Shown here one piece after another: positions 35,277-48,540 of a stretch of DNA of 64,000 nucleotides (its first letter is position 1; every line of letters begins with the position of its first letter). The stretch comes from Helopsaltes ochotensis (taxonomy: Eukaryota > Chordata > Aves > Passeriformes > Locustellidae). Below the pieces are notes generated by a model. The model was not told where the DNA came from, ran no database searches, and worked only from the letters and a program-made list of their open reading frames with translations. The stretch spans positions 52,406-116,405 of the forward strand of contig VXBM01001221.1 in NCBI GenBank assembly GCA_013400155.1. The letters are read 5' to 3'. Made by a program: the position numbers and the translations under genes.

Positions 35277-38200
35277 ATGGTTTATGAGATTCAGAGGTTT
35301 CTAGATGAGTTACAAAGGAGACTGGGACACAAAGATTCTATCTGAAACACATACACTATCCAAGTTTTCTTTAGTCTGTGTTATTTTCTAAATCAGAGTG
35401 AGAACACGCTCACTGTAAAGGGCAGAAATCTAATCTGATTTGAATCGTTTCTCTTTCTGCACAAGATTTCATATCCTAAGGGATGATTCACTTTTTTTTT
35501 TTTTTTTGGATCAACCAGACCAATTTTTCTGAGGAAGGCAGCTGCTATTGTCCTATTCTCTTCTCACTTTGCCTGGGATGATCTCTATCTCACTGATACT
35601 TAATGAATCCCAAAGCATCCTCCCCAAAAGAGAAAATACTGGAAATTTTCAGTCTTCTATTGGGGAAGAAGGTTCCTTGTTCAAACAGAATGTGAACTTA
35701 GAGGCAGTATTTTTTTTTTTTAATTTATCTTAACAACACTTACTTTTCTCAAGGGAAATGACTTCCAGACCAGAAAGTGAATACTGTAGGTAAGCAATGG
35801 AGGTATTAAGAAAATAGTTATTATCATCTTATATTCTTATTTCTAAACAGCCACATATTTAGTTATTAAACATTTGTAAGCATTGACCTACTTTGTATGA
35901 GGAGGTAAAAAAAAACCAATAGATATTAGCTATCAGTGAGATATAAGAAAAAATATAGTAACATTGGGGAAAAAAAAATCTTTTGTAACCAAATGATTCA
36001 GTCCTTTGAAATATAAATCTACTTATAATGGTGACCTTTCATCATAGTTTTATTTTATTCTAATCTATTTTCTAAGACAATATTTTTGAGTTTAGTGATG
36101 TATTTATTGTTTCTAATTTTCAGAGAATGTAAAAATGGACACATAAGACACTTACTACTTGATTTACTACACAGGCCACTAACTCAAATAACTAAGGTAG
36201 TTGAGCCAAGGTATTTTTAAAGGCATTTCACTCTGTTTAGAGTAACATCTGCCTTCTTCAAGGACTCTACTTCAAATACAGTTCTAAGGATTTTACATTT
36301 GTTGCAGATGGTAACCACAGGTATTTTCCTCTTTTTTGAGTTTTGGGAATAACTCTTCTCCTACATATCCCTGCTTAATAACTTCTTTCAAACTCTTCTC
36401 AAACAAAACCTCTAAAAATGAGAATATTTCCTTTCTAAAGCTTCACTTCCAAAAATGTAATAATTCCCAGTATGTGTGTGAGTAGATCACTTTTTTTTCT
36501 CAAATTAGATGGATGTGAAATACTTAGTAGTTAAAAGTTATGTAAGTGAATAAATGTTACTAAATTACTGCATTTTGCTAGGAAAATATATCAGCATTTC
36601 TAGATGTACTTTTGATACTGGGAAAACTAGGAATAGCTGATTGAATACAAATACAAAATTACTCCAGTTAACTTCATATTCCATTACAGCACAGGAAAAA
36701 TACTAGTTTTTGCACTTATGCTAGTTGTAGATTTTCACAAATTGCAATATTCAATGACAGAAATCAATAAATAATGAGAAGCTATAGAAAAGTGTAAATA
36801 GTAAAATATTTTTGCACTACCAGAAATAAATGAGGACTGAAATACAGTACATTCTTATAGTGTTATTATTGAGGAAAGCATGCAAGTCTGTAGGTGAGCC
36901 ATCCGATCTGATGACAGCAATGCGGATGAGAATTTTTAAACTGTATGGTTTCCTAGGATTTTTACGCAATCTTGTTAGTTCTTTCTAGCCAGATCTCACA
37001 CTTTTATACCAAGAGGTCAGTAGCCTTTTTGTTTTGTGCAAGGTTTGTTTGTTTCTTTGTTTGTAAGGTACAAAGAATAATAATAGGATGTTCTGGGTAC
37101 TCGCCATGCCATAATGGAGTGTCTACCATAGTAGAGTGGAAGTACAGCTTGCCTTTTGTGAGTCTTCTCTCTTGATTGAGTGGAAGGAAGTAGTTACTGT
37201 GCTACAATTTAAGAATCCAATTAATGCTGTTGAGTAAACTTACTGATTCTACCAAAATTCAGAAATGCTTCACATTAGTTGAGGCTGAGTTTCATGCAGT
37301 CAAATTACATGTCACTAATGATGTGATTTGTATCAACTTATCTCCAATTATCCTTGATATTCATTGATTTATTTATACACATATAAAAATTATTATGAAA
37401 AGTCACTATTAGGTCATTAAGGCAAAAAAATTCCATCTCCAGCTTGACATTTAAAAGCCAGCATTGGGAATTTAATGGTTCAGTATGATAGATTTGTATC
37501 CCCTGAGAACCTCTGACATCTATGATGAGAAACTGTGCAGGACCTTATTAGCAGGTTTTTTTTTTTAAATACTCTCCTGAACCTAGATGTCTCATAATAA
37601 TTAGGAAGCAGGTAGAACGCAAATTTTCACTCCATGTGCTTTTGAACCAGGTAGAAAACCAATTAATCTGATTCTAATAGACTGTAATGGGGAAAGTAAA
37701 ATTGTAAGTGGTGGGGCCAATCCGGACTTTCTGCAGAACTCTAGAATCATGGAGAAGGTATTGCCATTTTCCAATGCTTCTGTCTCTAGTTGAACATAAC
37801 AGCAAATTGCTTGAAACAAAGTAAAAATACTAGAGGACTAAACACCATCAAATCTCAAGTGTTTAATTCTAAATTATACCAAGAATCTCTGAAGCAGAAT
37901 GAAAAGCATCCTGTGTTCAAATCATCGTCTCCAAGAAGCAGCAGGATGAAATCCAGATACAGGAAGAGGATAACATCATGCTGCAGTGAATTGAGAGCCG
38001 CAGAAAGGAGTTGTAGAGGTGAAAAAGGAAGAAAAGGGTGAATCACTCCTCATTACTGAGATGTCTTCTAGATGTCACCTCTCATAGACACTTCCACTGG
38101 AGTTGTGGGGGGAGAAATGCAGCAGCTGAGGAGCTACAAAAATGATGGAGCAACCACTATTAGCTGTGGCAATTAAATTGTGAAGGAAATGGAATGACAT

Positions 38201-39816
38201 ATTCCATCAAAAGTTGTAGGTAGCTGGGTACATTAGCACAATTAACTTTTTATTTTTTAAGACAAGATCAAGAATGTCTCACACACTGTTTTTCCTACAT
38301 GAGTAAACCAATATGATGTTTTTTATGAATTGTATGCCCTCTTTCCCCATCCCCTAGAAAATAAATTTGCATACACACACAGTCAGCATGGAAAAATACA
38401 AGTATCTTTCTCTAAACAGACAAGAAATATACAATTATCATGCAAAGGAAAGTTTTTCATCCAGAGAATGAAATTCTTAGTGGCAGAGGTGATCAGAAAA
38501 TCCCTTGTTTCAGAATCTAAGTGGCTGAAATGGATGGGATTAACACAGTATTTTAATAGAGGATGAGAAGAGAGAACATAGGCAAAGAATTCTTCAAATC
38601 CTGGCAAACAGAATAAGAAACAGACAGTAAATCATAGGTTGAGAAAATTTTATTGTGAAGAAATTATTTTCAAAGCTATCCAAATGGAAAACTTGTCCAA
38701 CAAAATATTATTTCTCTAGTGCCAGTCTTAAGAGTGCCTAAATGGACTATTTTCCATTAACAGAGCTTATAGTTATTGTAACAGTAAAATAAACTTTAAT
38801 TGTTGGCAGATGTAGGAATTTTAGAGATCTCTTGTGTAGCCCTGCATTTCCTGATAATGCACTGTTTTTCTTACAAGTTGCACCACTTTCTGTACTGTAG
38901 GAGTTAGTAAGTCCTCTGATGGATGTTGAATGTTTTTAGCCTTTCTCTGCATAGTTCTGTGACCAAAACTCCCACACAACCAGCAGATCTTGTCACAACC
39001 AAAGGAAAAGAGCAAGTGAAGTCCATATATCAACAAGCATTTTGAGTTGCATCCGTGTGTAGCACCTCCATTTGAAGTTTTAATCTTCCATTGATTTGTT
39101 TTCTTCTATCAGTAAATGAAAATCTTGTTGGTTTTATGTCAGTGAGGAAAATTTTAGTTGCTTTTCATGTCATTTTGTGTTTTATTGTAGCACTTTAAAT
39201 TAAATATAAAGGTCACACAGTAATTCTCTAGACAAATCCCATACAAAGCAATCATAAAGACCATTAGGTATGACAGGAATTCTCACCCCACAAAAAATAA
39301 ATTCAAGCCTACTGAAAGATATTAATGTTAAAGCAAAACCCCTTTGCAACAGGAGTTGCCAAAATGTCTGACATGCCCAATGTCAGTATCATCTTTTTGA
39401 ACTAAATCAAACAACAAAGCATTTAAAACTCTGTTTCGAGTCCTCTGTAAAAGTTTTTGACAAATCTTCTTCCCAATAAAAGGAAAAGCATGACTCAATT
39501 AAGCAGATATTCTTCTTAACATATGCAGACACAAATGGGCAGAATTAGTGGTGTTTGTTTTCTTAAGAAAAAGATAACTGAATATTGGCTGTGGAAGTGA
39601 GTTTGTGATGAAGCAAACAATCACAGAGTTACTGAAAGAGGAGTTACTGCAGGGTGTCCATCAGTGAGCAAAAAAAGCCCAAACTATTACTTGTAAGAAA
39701 TGGTGTTTTTTTTCTTCTACAGCCTTTTTGTAGAAAAGGATAACTTCATATCTATGTGGATATATAGATGGATAAATATATATCATTTCTATGATTAGAA
39801 ACGTGTATTAAAATTA

Positions 39817-39846
39817 CTTAAATAATTTCAGCTTAAATAATTTCAT
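39817..39846. repeat. 15-bp tandem duplication
   Basis: CTTAAATAATTTCAG is followed directly by CTTAAATAATTTCAT, with one mismatch. Confidence 0.9.
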
Positions 39847-40494
39847 AGTTAATTAAAAAAGCTGTTCTGATTCCAAGAGCATCTTCAATTAAAAATATTG
39901 GTAATATAATATTTGTTTCTATATATTTTCTTCCAATGCTTTGCCTTTCATGTCAGTATATTTGCAAGTGTCAAAATTAATGAAAGCTGATCATTATAGA
40001 AGTAGGCTGTTAAAGGACATAGACTATGAAAAAGCTTTTTTTTTAAAAAATTATTTATTTGATTTATATACTAGAGATACAGACTTTTTTAAAGGAAAAA
40101 CAGAAATTTGGTTTTGGGTAATGACATACCCTGGGAATTAGATTTTGATCTCTGTTCCACACCTTTGTTCCCTAATGTCACAAACTACTGTGTAATCTAG
40201 GTAAAATTTGCTTTGAAGCATGGGTTTATCATCTTTCTTCAGTTTGTCTTGTTTGATTAAATTTTAGAAAAAAAATATTCTACTGGTTGCCTTTTGTTTT
40301 ACAGTGGTACAATGCTTACATTAATGCTCTGGTCTCAGTGGGGGGTTTTAGATGCTATTGGAATACAGATTCTTTTTTTTTTTTCCTGAAATTTATTCTG
40401 CCAGTCTTGAGAAAAGCATTTTGAGATAGCATTAGGTCTCTCCCTAGAAGAGTAACTAGTGAGATGCCTGTAAAATAAAAGTGAGTATATAATG

Positions 40495-40515
40495 GACTTG
40501 ACTTGACTTAACTTG
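40495..40515. repeat. Short (GACTT)n repeat
   Basis: About four pentamer units, the last one altered to AACTT. Confidence 0.85.
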
Positions 40516-42399
40516 CTACTAGAAATACCTGAGTTTAATTGGCGCTTAAGTATTCATCAGTTCCTGGTATTCTACCCTCAAAGCAGAAGACTTGATGGGG
40601 TCACACTGCAGCTTATTTGACAGCAGCAGAAACCTGATTCACTAAAGTCTAATTCTAAATTATTAACTTGTTTGTCCACCTTATGGCAGATCTAGCATCA
40701 ACAGTGTTCTCCTTTATAACACCCAGCAGCGCAGGTTGGGTAGATTATAGTCATCAGCAAAACTGCATTTACAGCTATTCTGTTTTACCAAAATAACATT
40801 AAAGTAGCTGAAGTGCATTCTCAAATATCTCTCTCCCTCTTTACTGTCAGTCCCTCATTTTTCTTCCACAGCCACAATATCTCTCACAAAGACGCAGTGT
40901 GTTCCTTTTCAATACTGTTAACATATACATTGCTATATCTATCCTTTTCCTCTAGCTCATCTGTTCTTATTTAACAGTCTGACAGCAGTCTTGGGAAAGA
41001 AAGAAGAAAACACATTTTGAAGCCATCCTCCCAAGGACTAGAGAAGAGCTAAAGGCCTTTAATGGCTGCAGATATGCACTGGTGTGCTGGGAGGTGCTCA
41101 GTGCCGGCCTGGATATGTGAGGGAGATGGGCAGATGAAATAATTGTTCTGGAACTTGAAGGTGTTCAAACCACTCTATGAGCCAGGTGACAATATGATGT
41201 AATGTGGGAGTGAAGCAGTCAAACCTTATTTCTTTTCTATATATACATTGTCACATGCACAGGTTACATGTAATGTACTTGGCAGTGTTTCTAAGTCTTA
41301 GAATACTTGGGAGGAAAAAACACAGGGCTCAGTCAAGTTGAATGTAGTGGAGAATTATTGAAAATAAACAGTTTTACTTATACAGTCATATTGGGCTGCT
41401 AGATATTTGTGACTTAATTTATCTATCTTTAGAGGGATTACATGAAATTTCTGTTCCAAGAAATGTCCAAGTTTCCTTTCGAAGGGACTGCTGCACCTCA
41501 TTGTTCTCAACAGCACTGAAACAAACTTTCACCTTCCAAAAAAATCCTGTCTCTTGCTTTTCTCCCTGAGGAATAAAAGCTAGGAGATAATTGAGCATCT
41601 TACACTGCTTGAAGTCACAGTCACATTGATAAGAGTATGAGGTAGAAGTCATTTTGCGACTGGATAGTCCTTTATGGAGTTTCCCTTTTGGAAAACACCC
41701 GTGAGTCTCTAGTGTTGAATCTTCAAAACACAAGAGAGAACTAGCTATTAATTTAAAATATAATTATAAAATAATTAATTAAAAATTTTTAAATATTTTT
41801 GAAGTCCTGAAATATTTCTGTGTACAGTTTTTAATAATGTATGCACTTTGTCCTTTAGGGGAAGAGTCAAGAGAACTGCACAAAGCATTGCCTTTTCTAT
41901 GGACTCTGTGTCATATTTAAAGGATTTATCTGTAAATGGATACACTTTTCAATGAAAATAGGCATAAGATGAAATCTCCACAGACCTCTCAAGAGGGACT
42001 GAGTCAGCAGTGCTTTATCCTATTACCTGAATAGTACATCTACATAATTACTATGTGGGATGTATTCATTGGTGCTCACTGCAGCACCACCACTGTTTCA
42101 CTTGTGGGTTTGGTTACCTCAGCACTTCCTTTGGTATGAAACTGGAATCTCAGGCTTTTGATTTCTGCAGGTGTACGAGTGTATGTAGAGTGTATGTTCA
42201 AGAGAGGCTCTGTGGCCATGGTGACCAAAGCCTGATGGAGTATTATTCTCACATGAATCTTCTCAAGAAGCAATTTGGGATTGTTTTGTGTTCTCCATAG
42301 AAGATTACTCTCAGAGATTTTCCTTTTTGCTGTTCAGTACTGAAAAATTATGAAGAATCATTTTTAAGACTAAACAGGCTTCCATCTTCAGAATGTGTT

Positions 42400-42470
42400 T
42401 TGGTGGTTTTGGTTTTTGTTGTTGTTGTTTTTTTGTGTTTTTTGTTGTTGTTGCTGTTATTGGTTTTTAA
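42400..42470. repeat. G/T-rich (GTT)n tract
   Basis: TGGTGG and TTTTGG units pass into GTTGTTGTTG repeats with T-runs. The minus-strand open frame over it encodes mostly N, K and T and is an artefact. Confidence 0.88.
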
Positions 42471-42638
42471 TTCATCTGAATTTTTAATCTCACTTTTTTT
42501 GCCCCATGGAGTGGCAAATGACTTGGCAAAACTCAGGAAACTGTAGTGTATTGGCCCATGACTGCATGGATAAAAAAGTATATTTCTTTTAATAGAAAAT
42601 ATTGAAAGCACTCATTAGAAATATAGTCTATTGATATT

Positions 42639-42898
42639 TGTTGATATACCAATTGTGGGCTGTTCAGCTCAGCAAGAACCACACAGGACACTCAATGAGG
42701 AGAAGGACCCAAAAGAGGGCCTTTTGTTTATTCTTTCTTTCTTAAATAGACCTCAGGTCCATGCCAGGGATTGGATGAGAAGGTGAACACCTCTCATTTC
42801 CACTGGCCCAGCTGACGGTCAGTCAGTACAATTTTCATCCAAAGGCATGTGATATTTACTAATCCATTCCCCAAACAAACCTTATCTTACAGATAACA
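42639..42898 (-). mobile_element. Endogenous retrovirus LTR (family 2), copy B, minus strand
   Basis: On the minus strand it begins TGTTATC at 42898. Landmarks in order are GGGCCAGTGG, a TATTTAA box (plus 42742-42749), AATAAA (plus 42727-42732), CCCTCTTTTGGGTCC, GAGTGTCCTGTGTGGTTCTT and GCTGAGCTGAACAGC. The same series occurs in copy A at 50690. The 3' end of U5 is unclear; 42639 (TCAACA on the minus strand) is the best guess. This copy has a much shorter U5 than copy A. No target-site duplication was found. Confidence 0.82.
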
Positions 42899-43002
42899 CC
42901 AGTGTGTGAAAGGCAAAGCACTACCTAAACATTGAGGATTCTGACTTCATTCAAACAGCTAAGAAACACATCAGAAAAGCTGCAAAAATCACGGTAACAA
43001 CC
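42899..43002 (-). mobile_element. Sequence upstream of LTR copy B, shared with copy A
   Basis: This block lies on the upstream side of the family 2 LTR. It resembles the block upstream of copy A: GCTGCAAAA and CATCAGAAA occur in both, and GCTGCAAAA lies 81 bp from the TGTTATC edge here versus 83 bp in copy A. It may be the 3' end of a retroviral internal region, or part of a longer LTR. Confidence 0.7.
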
Positions 43003-45815
43003 AATGATGACATATTGGTTTATGTAACTTGGCATTATATATCCACTTTTGTGTATCTTCCTATTTAATGATCAGGGAGGGATATTTTCTATATGTGCAT
43101 TTTTTTTTGTATCGTGGCTGAATATTTCCTGCCTTTTATCTTTACCTGAAGCTCCTTACACTTCTTGTATTTAATTAGGGAAGAATTAAATTAATTAATT
43201 CTTCTGCATATAGAAGTGAAAAATCTGGTGATCTGTAATGTGTAAGGTTATTGACTAGATGCACATGGTGCCCTCAGTATTCTTAGGATAGGGATCTTTA
43301 ATTTGACTATGTTAAGAGAAGAGGAAGCATGGTTCTTGTGCCAGTAGGTCCATGATGATCAGTACTAATGGGCCATTTGTCGACTTCTGCCCAGAGTGAG
43401 TGCTGTACCAAACCAAAACAGACTGGGTGAAGAAGAGGCCATCTCCCATGGTAGCTCTGTCAATGCTGCTTAGGTGATAAACATGGTATTTCCATTATTT
43501 ACCGAAAGGAGCAACACAGTCTTTGGCATTGTTGGTAATAGGGTGCAGCAGGTAAAGCTTCCCATAGGTGCCCAAAACAGGTAAAAGGAATTAAAAATGA
43601 AAACAGCCTTAAAATGGGAGAGGATTCTTGTGTAATCAAGCCTCATTTTGGACATATGACCTAAAGTATTAGATTAGTTCTATGTGCCAAAGGAAGGTGT
43701 TTCTAGTTTAGCTCTAACAATCAAATGACTTGGTTTCCTTCTCAAAACTCTCTTTGGAAGACTTTCTGTTTTTCAAATGTTGTGAAAGGCAGTGAGACTG
43801 AGCTGTTGCTGTGGTAATCCTGTCTAATGAAAGCTTTATGTGTCCCTGCCCAATTGGCCCTGCACAGCTGACATCAAGAGCCGTCTGTTTCTAAAGCAAA
43901 CTGGCTGAATTCACGCTGAATACCACTAGTGGGACAACTGTGGATGACAAAGGTTTCAGACACCTTTGTGTGTGTTCTCCCATCAGTGTTTTTAGCATGT
44001 GTAACATATACACTTCTCTGGTTTGTGCACACATCATGCATTAAAATTGAGCTGAGCCCTGAATACCACCAGTAATTTGTTACCAGTCATGACAGTTGTG
44101 ACAACATAGCACAGGTTTCTGTTCCTTCTGCTGAGACCTCTGCCTTAGCTGCTTTCATTAATCACGTTCCTAATGTGAGAGACATTCCTGCTGTTTCAAG
44201 CTGAGAAACCTAACTTTTCAGGATGATGGTAGACAAGCTGCTGTAAAGTGCATATAACCTGCAGGAAGTGATACCCCCAGGCCTACCACAGTAGAAGAAA
44301 CAAATTATAAATACGTGATGACCCATCACCCACTGTATGTTAGTAGTGAAACCATCTGGGTCATCTCCTGCAGACATCTTTCTGTTGTTCAGAAGCTGCT
44401 GATCAGGGAGACAATACCCACTGGTGGGACAGGGCAGTAGTCTGCACCTGACATGACAGTTATCATTTAGGAAATTTAGAGTGCATGTGGATGTCTCCCT
44501 AAATGTGCCTTGTTCTTGCTACAGAGCACAAGCTCACTTTCTTAGAGTTAATGCATTAATAAAGAGCTTGCCATCAGCAGCCTTTTAATATTTGTGCTCT
44601 TTTTAAAATAGCAAAATAGAAAATAGAACTGTCTGAATCCCACCTTTCAGCTCGCAGATGGGATCCACTTCCAGCTCCCACACTAGCTGTAGCACAAACT
44701 AGGAGACTGACAAAGCAATCCCTGTGCCTGGTAATCTGCCCTGAAATGACATAATATATTTTAAAATGTTAATAAAAAAATAGAGGTGCATTTTAAAATT
44801 TCTCATAATCTTTTGTATGAAGTGATGAGTGTAGTGTTTTTCATTGTTCTAAGGAGATGTGCTGCTGCACCAGGATGAGGATTCATCTACAGGTCATGGA
44901 ACACTGGTGTAATTGCTGCACACCAGAAGAGCGCAGTGCCTTGTAATCCTCAGCACTTGATAGAGCAGGTGCATTTGGTTAAGGTAAGAAACTCATGAAA
45001 ACTCATTAAGATGTGAGTCAACATGTGGCTTGAAGATACGTGAAATAGGAAAAGTTTAAATAAATGAAAGGAAGTCAACAAAGATTCACAAGACATAATT
45101 ATCAGAGGCCATCATAATAGTGCATAGCCTAACTCCTTAATCCTAGCTTTTTATGTGAATTAGCCAATTGAAAATTGTTTTCTACTACTTTGATGGTGTT
45201 TAATGTTCTCTCAAAATTTAGGGGTTTCATCTTCCTCATAAGAGATACTTAGCATTTTCAGAAAAAGGTGATCAATGTTAGAGATCAAGACAAATTTTTT
45301 CATAGTCAATAAATTCAGCTAAATTATAGGAAAGTAATTTTTAATTTAAATAGATTTTTAGTGATAATTGTAATTTTATTTATTGTTTCAGACAAGCATG
45401 ATCCTTTCCTCATCAAGCCTCAGTTTTCTCTATGGCTTGAATTTTACTTTCAAGTCTTCTGTAAACTTTATTTACCTCTTAACCTTCCAATCCACTTTTT
45501 ATTTTAAATTTCCTTTCTCCCTTCATATTCCTCAAAATCTGTATTTGTAGTGTTAAACTTTTAGTAGTTGATTTTAAGTAAGTAGGTGCACTTGGCTTAA
45601 AGATTGAACAAATCATAGTCAGAAAATAGAGACATTTTAAAGTTTTAGATTCATGAAGCTGGCAGTCAGCCAGCTGGTCAATCCTATGAGATTATTCCCT
45701 CAAAAGCCTCACTCTGTCTTTATTTAAACTTTGTTTAACACATTTTTCAGATGTGAAAACTTTTTCCACAGGCCTAATTTTTTTGTTTTCTCTGAGAAGT
45801 TTGTTGCTTTTTTTC
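43003..45815. other. Unique non-coding stretch
   Basis: No gene is visible. It contains a 10-bp-arm palindrome (43180-43204). The blocks around 43830-43930 and 44100-44400 have balanced composition and few homopolymers and could be conserved. No known family was recognised. Confidence 0.58.
43180..43204. repeat. Inverted repeat, 10-bp arms
   Basis: GAAGAATTAA pairs with TTAATTCTTC across a 5-base spacer, so a small AT-rich cruciform or hairpin is possible. Confidence 0.85.
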
Positions 45816-46024
45816 CGTTTGGACCCAAGGGATGCTGAACAGGCAGGATTGCTGCTGTGAGCCCCTCTGTGACTATGGGACAGACTGTGCCTGTGCTGTG
45901 GTGAATGGCCACAGCTACAAGTTGGCCACCTTGTGCCACATGGAGAGCTCCTTGGGAGAACTCTCATCCAGGCTTTTGCAGGGCAGTAGAAGATATGCAA
46001 CAGCTGGAAATCACTCATGGAAAT
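45816..46024. other. GC-rich unclassified island
   Basis: About 200 bp rich in G and C sits inside AT-rich sequence. It is open on the plus strand (45832-46038, 68 codons, cysteine-rich at the start) and on the minus strand (108 codons). No domain, start context or splice frame supports coding. A decayed transposon fragment is the likeliest source, but I do not recognise it. Confidence 0.45.
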
Positions 46025-47226
46025 TAATAATTTCCTAATTATCCTCTATCTTAATACAGACTTGCTGTCTTCTTGTGTTCTGAGCTATTATTTGCACTCA
46101 AACCAATCTTATGTGTCACTGCTCTGATACTGTGAACGTTTTAAGATTTTCAGGACAAACACACATGATTCCACAAAGAAGGGGTAAATCCAGTTCTAAT
46201 TCTACAAATTTAATGTTATTCTTTCAGCCTGAATTTCTTCTAATTCAGATGAAGGGAGAGAAAAAATTAGACTATTTCATATTTTCACTTCAGAGATTCC
46301 CTCATTTTCATGGTATTAGCAGGTCAGTCCCTGCCACTTTATTAGACAACTAATTGCTGCAATATTATAGCAGGAGAAATTTGCACACTACATTTGAATT
46401 TTAAAATAAGTAGTTTTTGAATATTATCAGTGTTCCAGGAAGGAGGATGTTTAGAACTGTTTCATAGATAAGAGAAATGGATGACCTTATTAGAATATTT
46501 GGCTCTAAATTTTAAAATGTTGTTACAGAAATCACCTATACTGGTTTTTACTGCAAAAGTGAATATTTGGGGAAAATAAAAGTAGATCAAAAGAAGGAAC
46601 CTAAAAATGAAACCCTTTTGAAGGTCTGCTGCATTTGCTGGTAGCATGAACTGTTTTGCTTACACATGCATATTTATCATTTTCTTTTCCTGAAGCCCAA
46701 CACAAAGCAGAATTTTTTTTTTATCTGATATCAGTGAAAGTGATAACCCTTACTGATATCACTCTGCCTTCTAAATGCAGTGTTTCTTCCCTATCCTTGT
46801 CTGAGAGAGCTACATATAACCGATATATGAACACAAAGTTATATTGTTTTTCTTTGTAAGCATGCTTCTGTGTATATATAAACACAGACCCTCTATATAC
46901 AGTCTATGCAAGTGTAGAAAAGGCAAGGTAAGATCCATTTCTAAGGGCTTTTTTTGACATTTGCAAATCCTATAGCTGTATTACCTAGCCTAATGTTCTC
47001 AGCAGATTCCGTGAAGAGATTCACACAATTTATGTAGTGTTTTGCATGCAGGAACTCTATAAAATTATGTAGGCATCTGTTCCTGCAGATGCTTTTGGAG
47101 ACATGTTGAGCTCTCAGATTGAATGCAGTTACAGTATGCACATTCTAAAAATTATGAATGTATTAAATCTTCTCCAGATAAGAGCTAAAAATTGATGTTT
47201 CATTTGTTCTCTAAGACCCATTTTAC

Positions 47227-47244
47227 GTGTGTGTGTGTGTGTGT
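47227..47244. repeat. (GT)9 microsatellite
   Basis: Nine GT units are uninterrupted, flanked by TTTTAC and ACGCAC. Confidence 0.95.
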
Positions 47245-48497
47245 ACGCACATAGAACATAGAATTAGTGACTGTTCAGTGACTGCTGGTTCTGAGATAAT
47301 AAGCTAACATCCTTTTCATCGCTCTGTTACTGAATACTGGGTTGCTGACTTTTCCTTCTTGCATGAATAAAAATAGAAGATAACAAGAACTAAAATATCT
47401 GCCCCTTTTCCTAGCTCCAGATAGATAGGAGCCTATCAAATACCAGGTATTTTTGAAGCAGCAAAGATACTGAATTTCTGCTGCTTTTTCAGTTCTCACA
47501 ACAAGGTTTGTTTTTAGGCAGATGGGACACTTTTTTTTTTTTTTTCAAACTCACTAATCCTGTTGAAAATACAATCAAAATTTTAAACTACTGATTAGCT
47601 ACTGTGGTTTTGGAACATTTTAGAATGTATAGTTGATAATATATCTCACCTGTAAAATCACAAGCCAATTCTATTTCAGATTAAAAACAGAAATAAAGTT
47701 AGGAGTTACACGTACAGGTATTGATTTGACTTGTGAAAATATTGTGCAGCATGTTAAAAAATACAATAAACCCAAATAATGGGAAAAAAATACAGAAAGA
47801 AATGATACTGAAAGGCATGAAGTTGAAATTAGATAATGTGTTGACAAGGGATTTTAATATCATCTGTATCAGAAAAAAGCAACTTGATTTTTAGCTGCTC
47901 TCACCAGTGCTATGAATTGGAGAAGAAATGAATTCTTTTAAGCCTCAAAACTTCTCTTGCAAGTGTATTGTTGCCATAATTTTTTAAGTATCTCACCAGA
48001 ATGCTATTCATAAGATTTAGGTTCAGAAAAGAGAAATGAAAGTTACTGAGAAGAAGAAAGAAGAATACCTGGAAGGAGAAAAACAAGACGCATGCAACAT
48101 GGAGAAGTGTTTGACTTAATTTTAACAAGCTCATACATAGATTAATTACCTGATTAATGATATAACAATATAATTAGCATATGTAATTTAAATATTCAGA
48201 TGTTTTAGCAGATGAGAAATTGTTTCACGTAATTTATCTTTTAGCATAGGAGTGTGTGTGCAGGGGATTTATAGTTCCATTATTTTCTATGGGAATTGTG
48301 ACTCTGTGTAAAGAACAATATTCTAAAAGTTATTTGAAGATGAATTTAATTTTATGCCATCATTCATTTTCTACTGCCGTGTCATATTTTACTTCATATC
48401 ATCTCTATAGTGAACTGCCTGTGAAATAACAGGTGGACTTTTCTTTGCAAGCCTTTATTCATCTTGAAAATTCCGTTCCAGGAGAGAGATGAAAAAT

Positions 48498-48540
48498 TAT
48501 CTCCATTTGACAGGTGGAGAAATGGCACAAGACAAGGTCA
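48498..48540 (-). mobile_element. Possible MIR-like SINE scrap
   Basis: CTCCATTTGACAGGTGGAGA followed by AATGGCACAAGACAAGGTCA recalls the reverse complement of the MIR core (the 'ccattttacagatgaggaaactgaggcac' pattern). It is only about 43 bp and diverged, so a chance match is possible. Confidence 0.3.

Larger units (their letters stand above)
35277..42399. other. Unique non-coding stretch
   Basis: About 7.1 kb with no gene or recognised transposon. It contains a T-run near 35491-35507, a 15-bp tandem duplication (39817-39846), a (GACTT)n micro-array (40495-40515) and AT-only patches such as 41755-41800. Confidence 0.62.
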
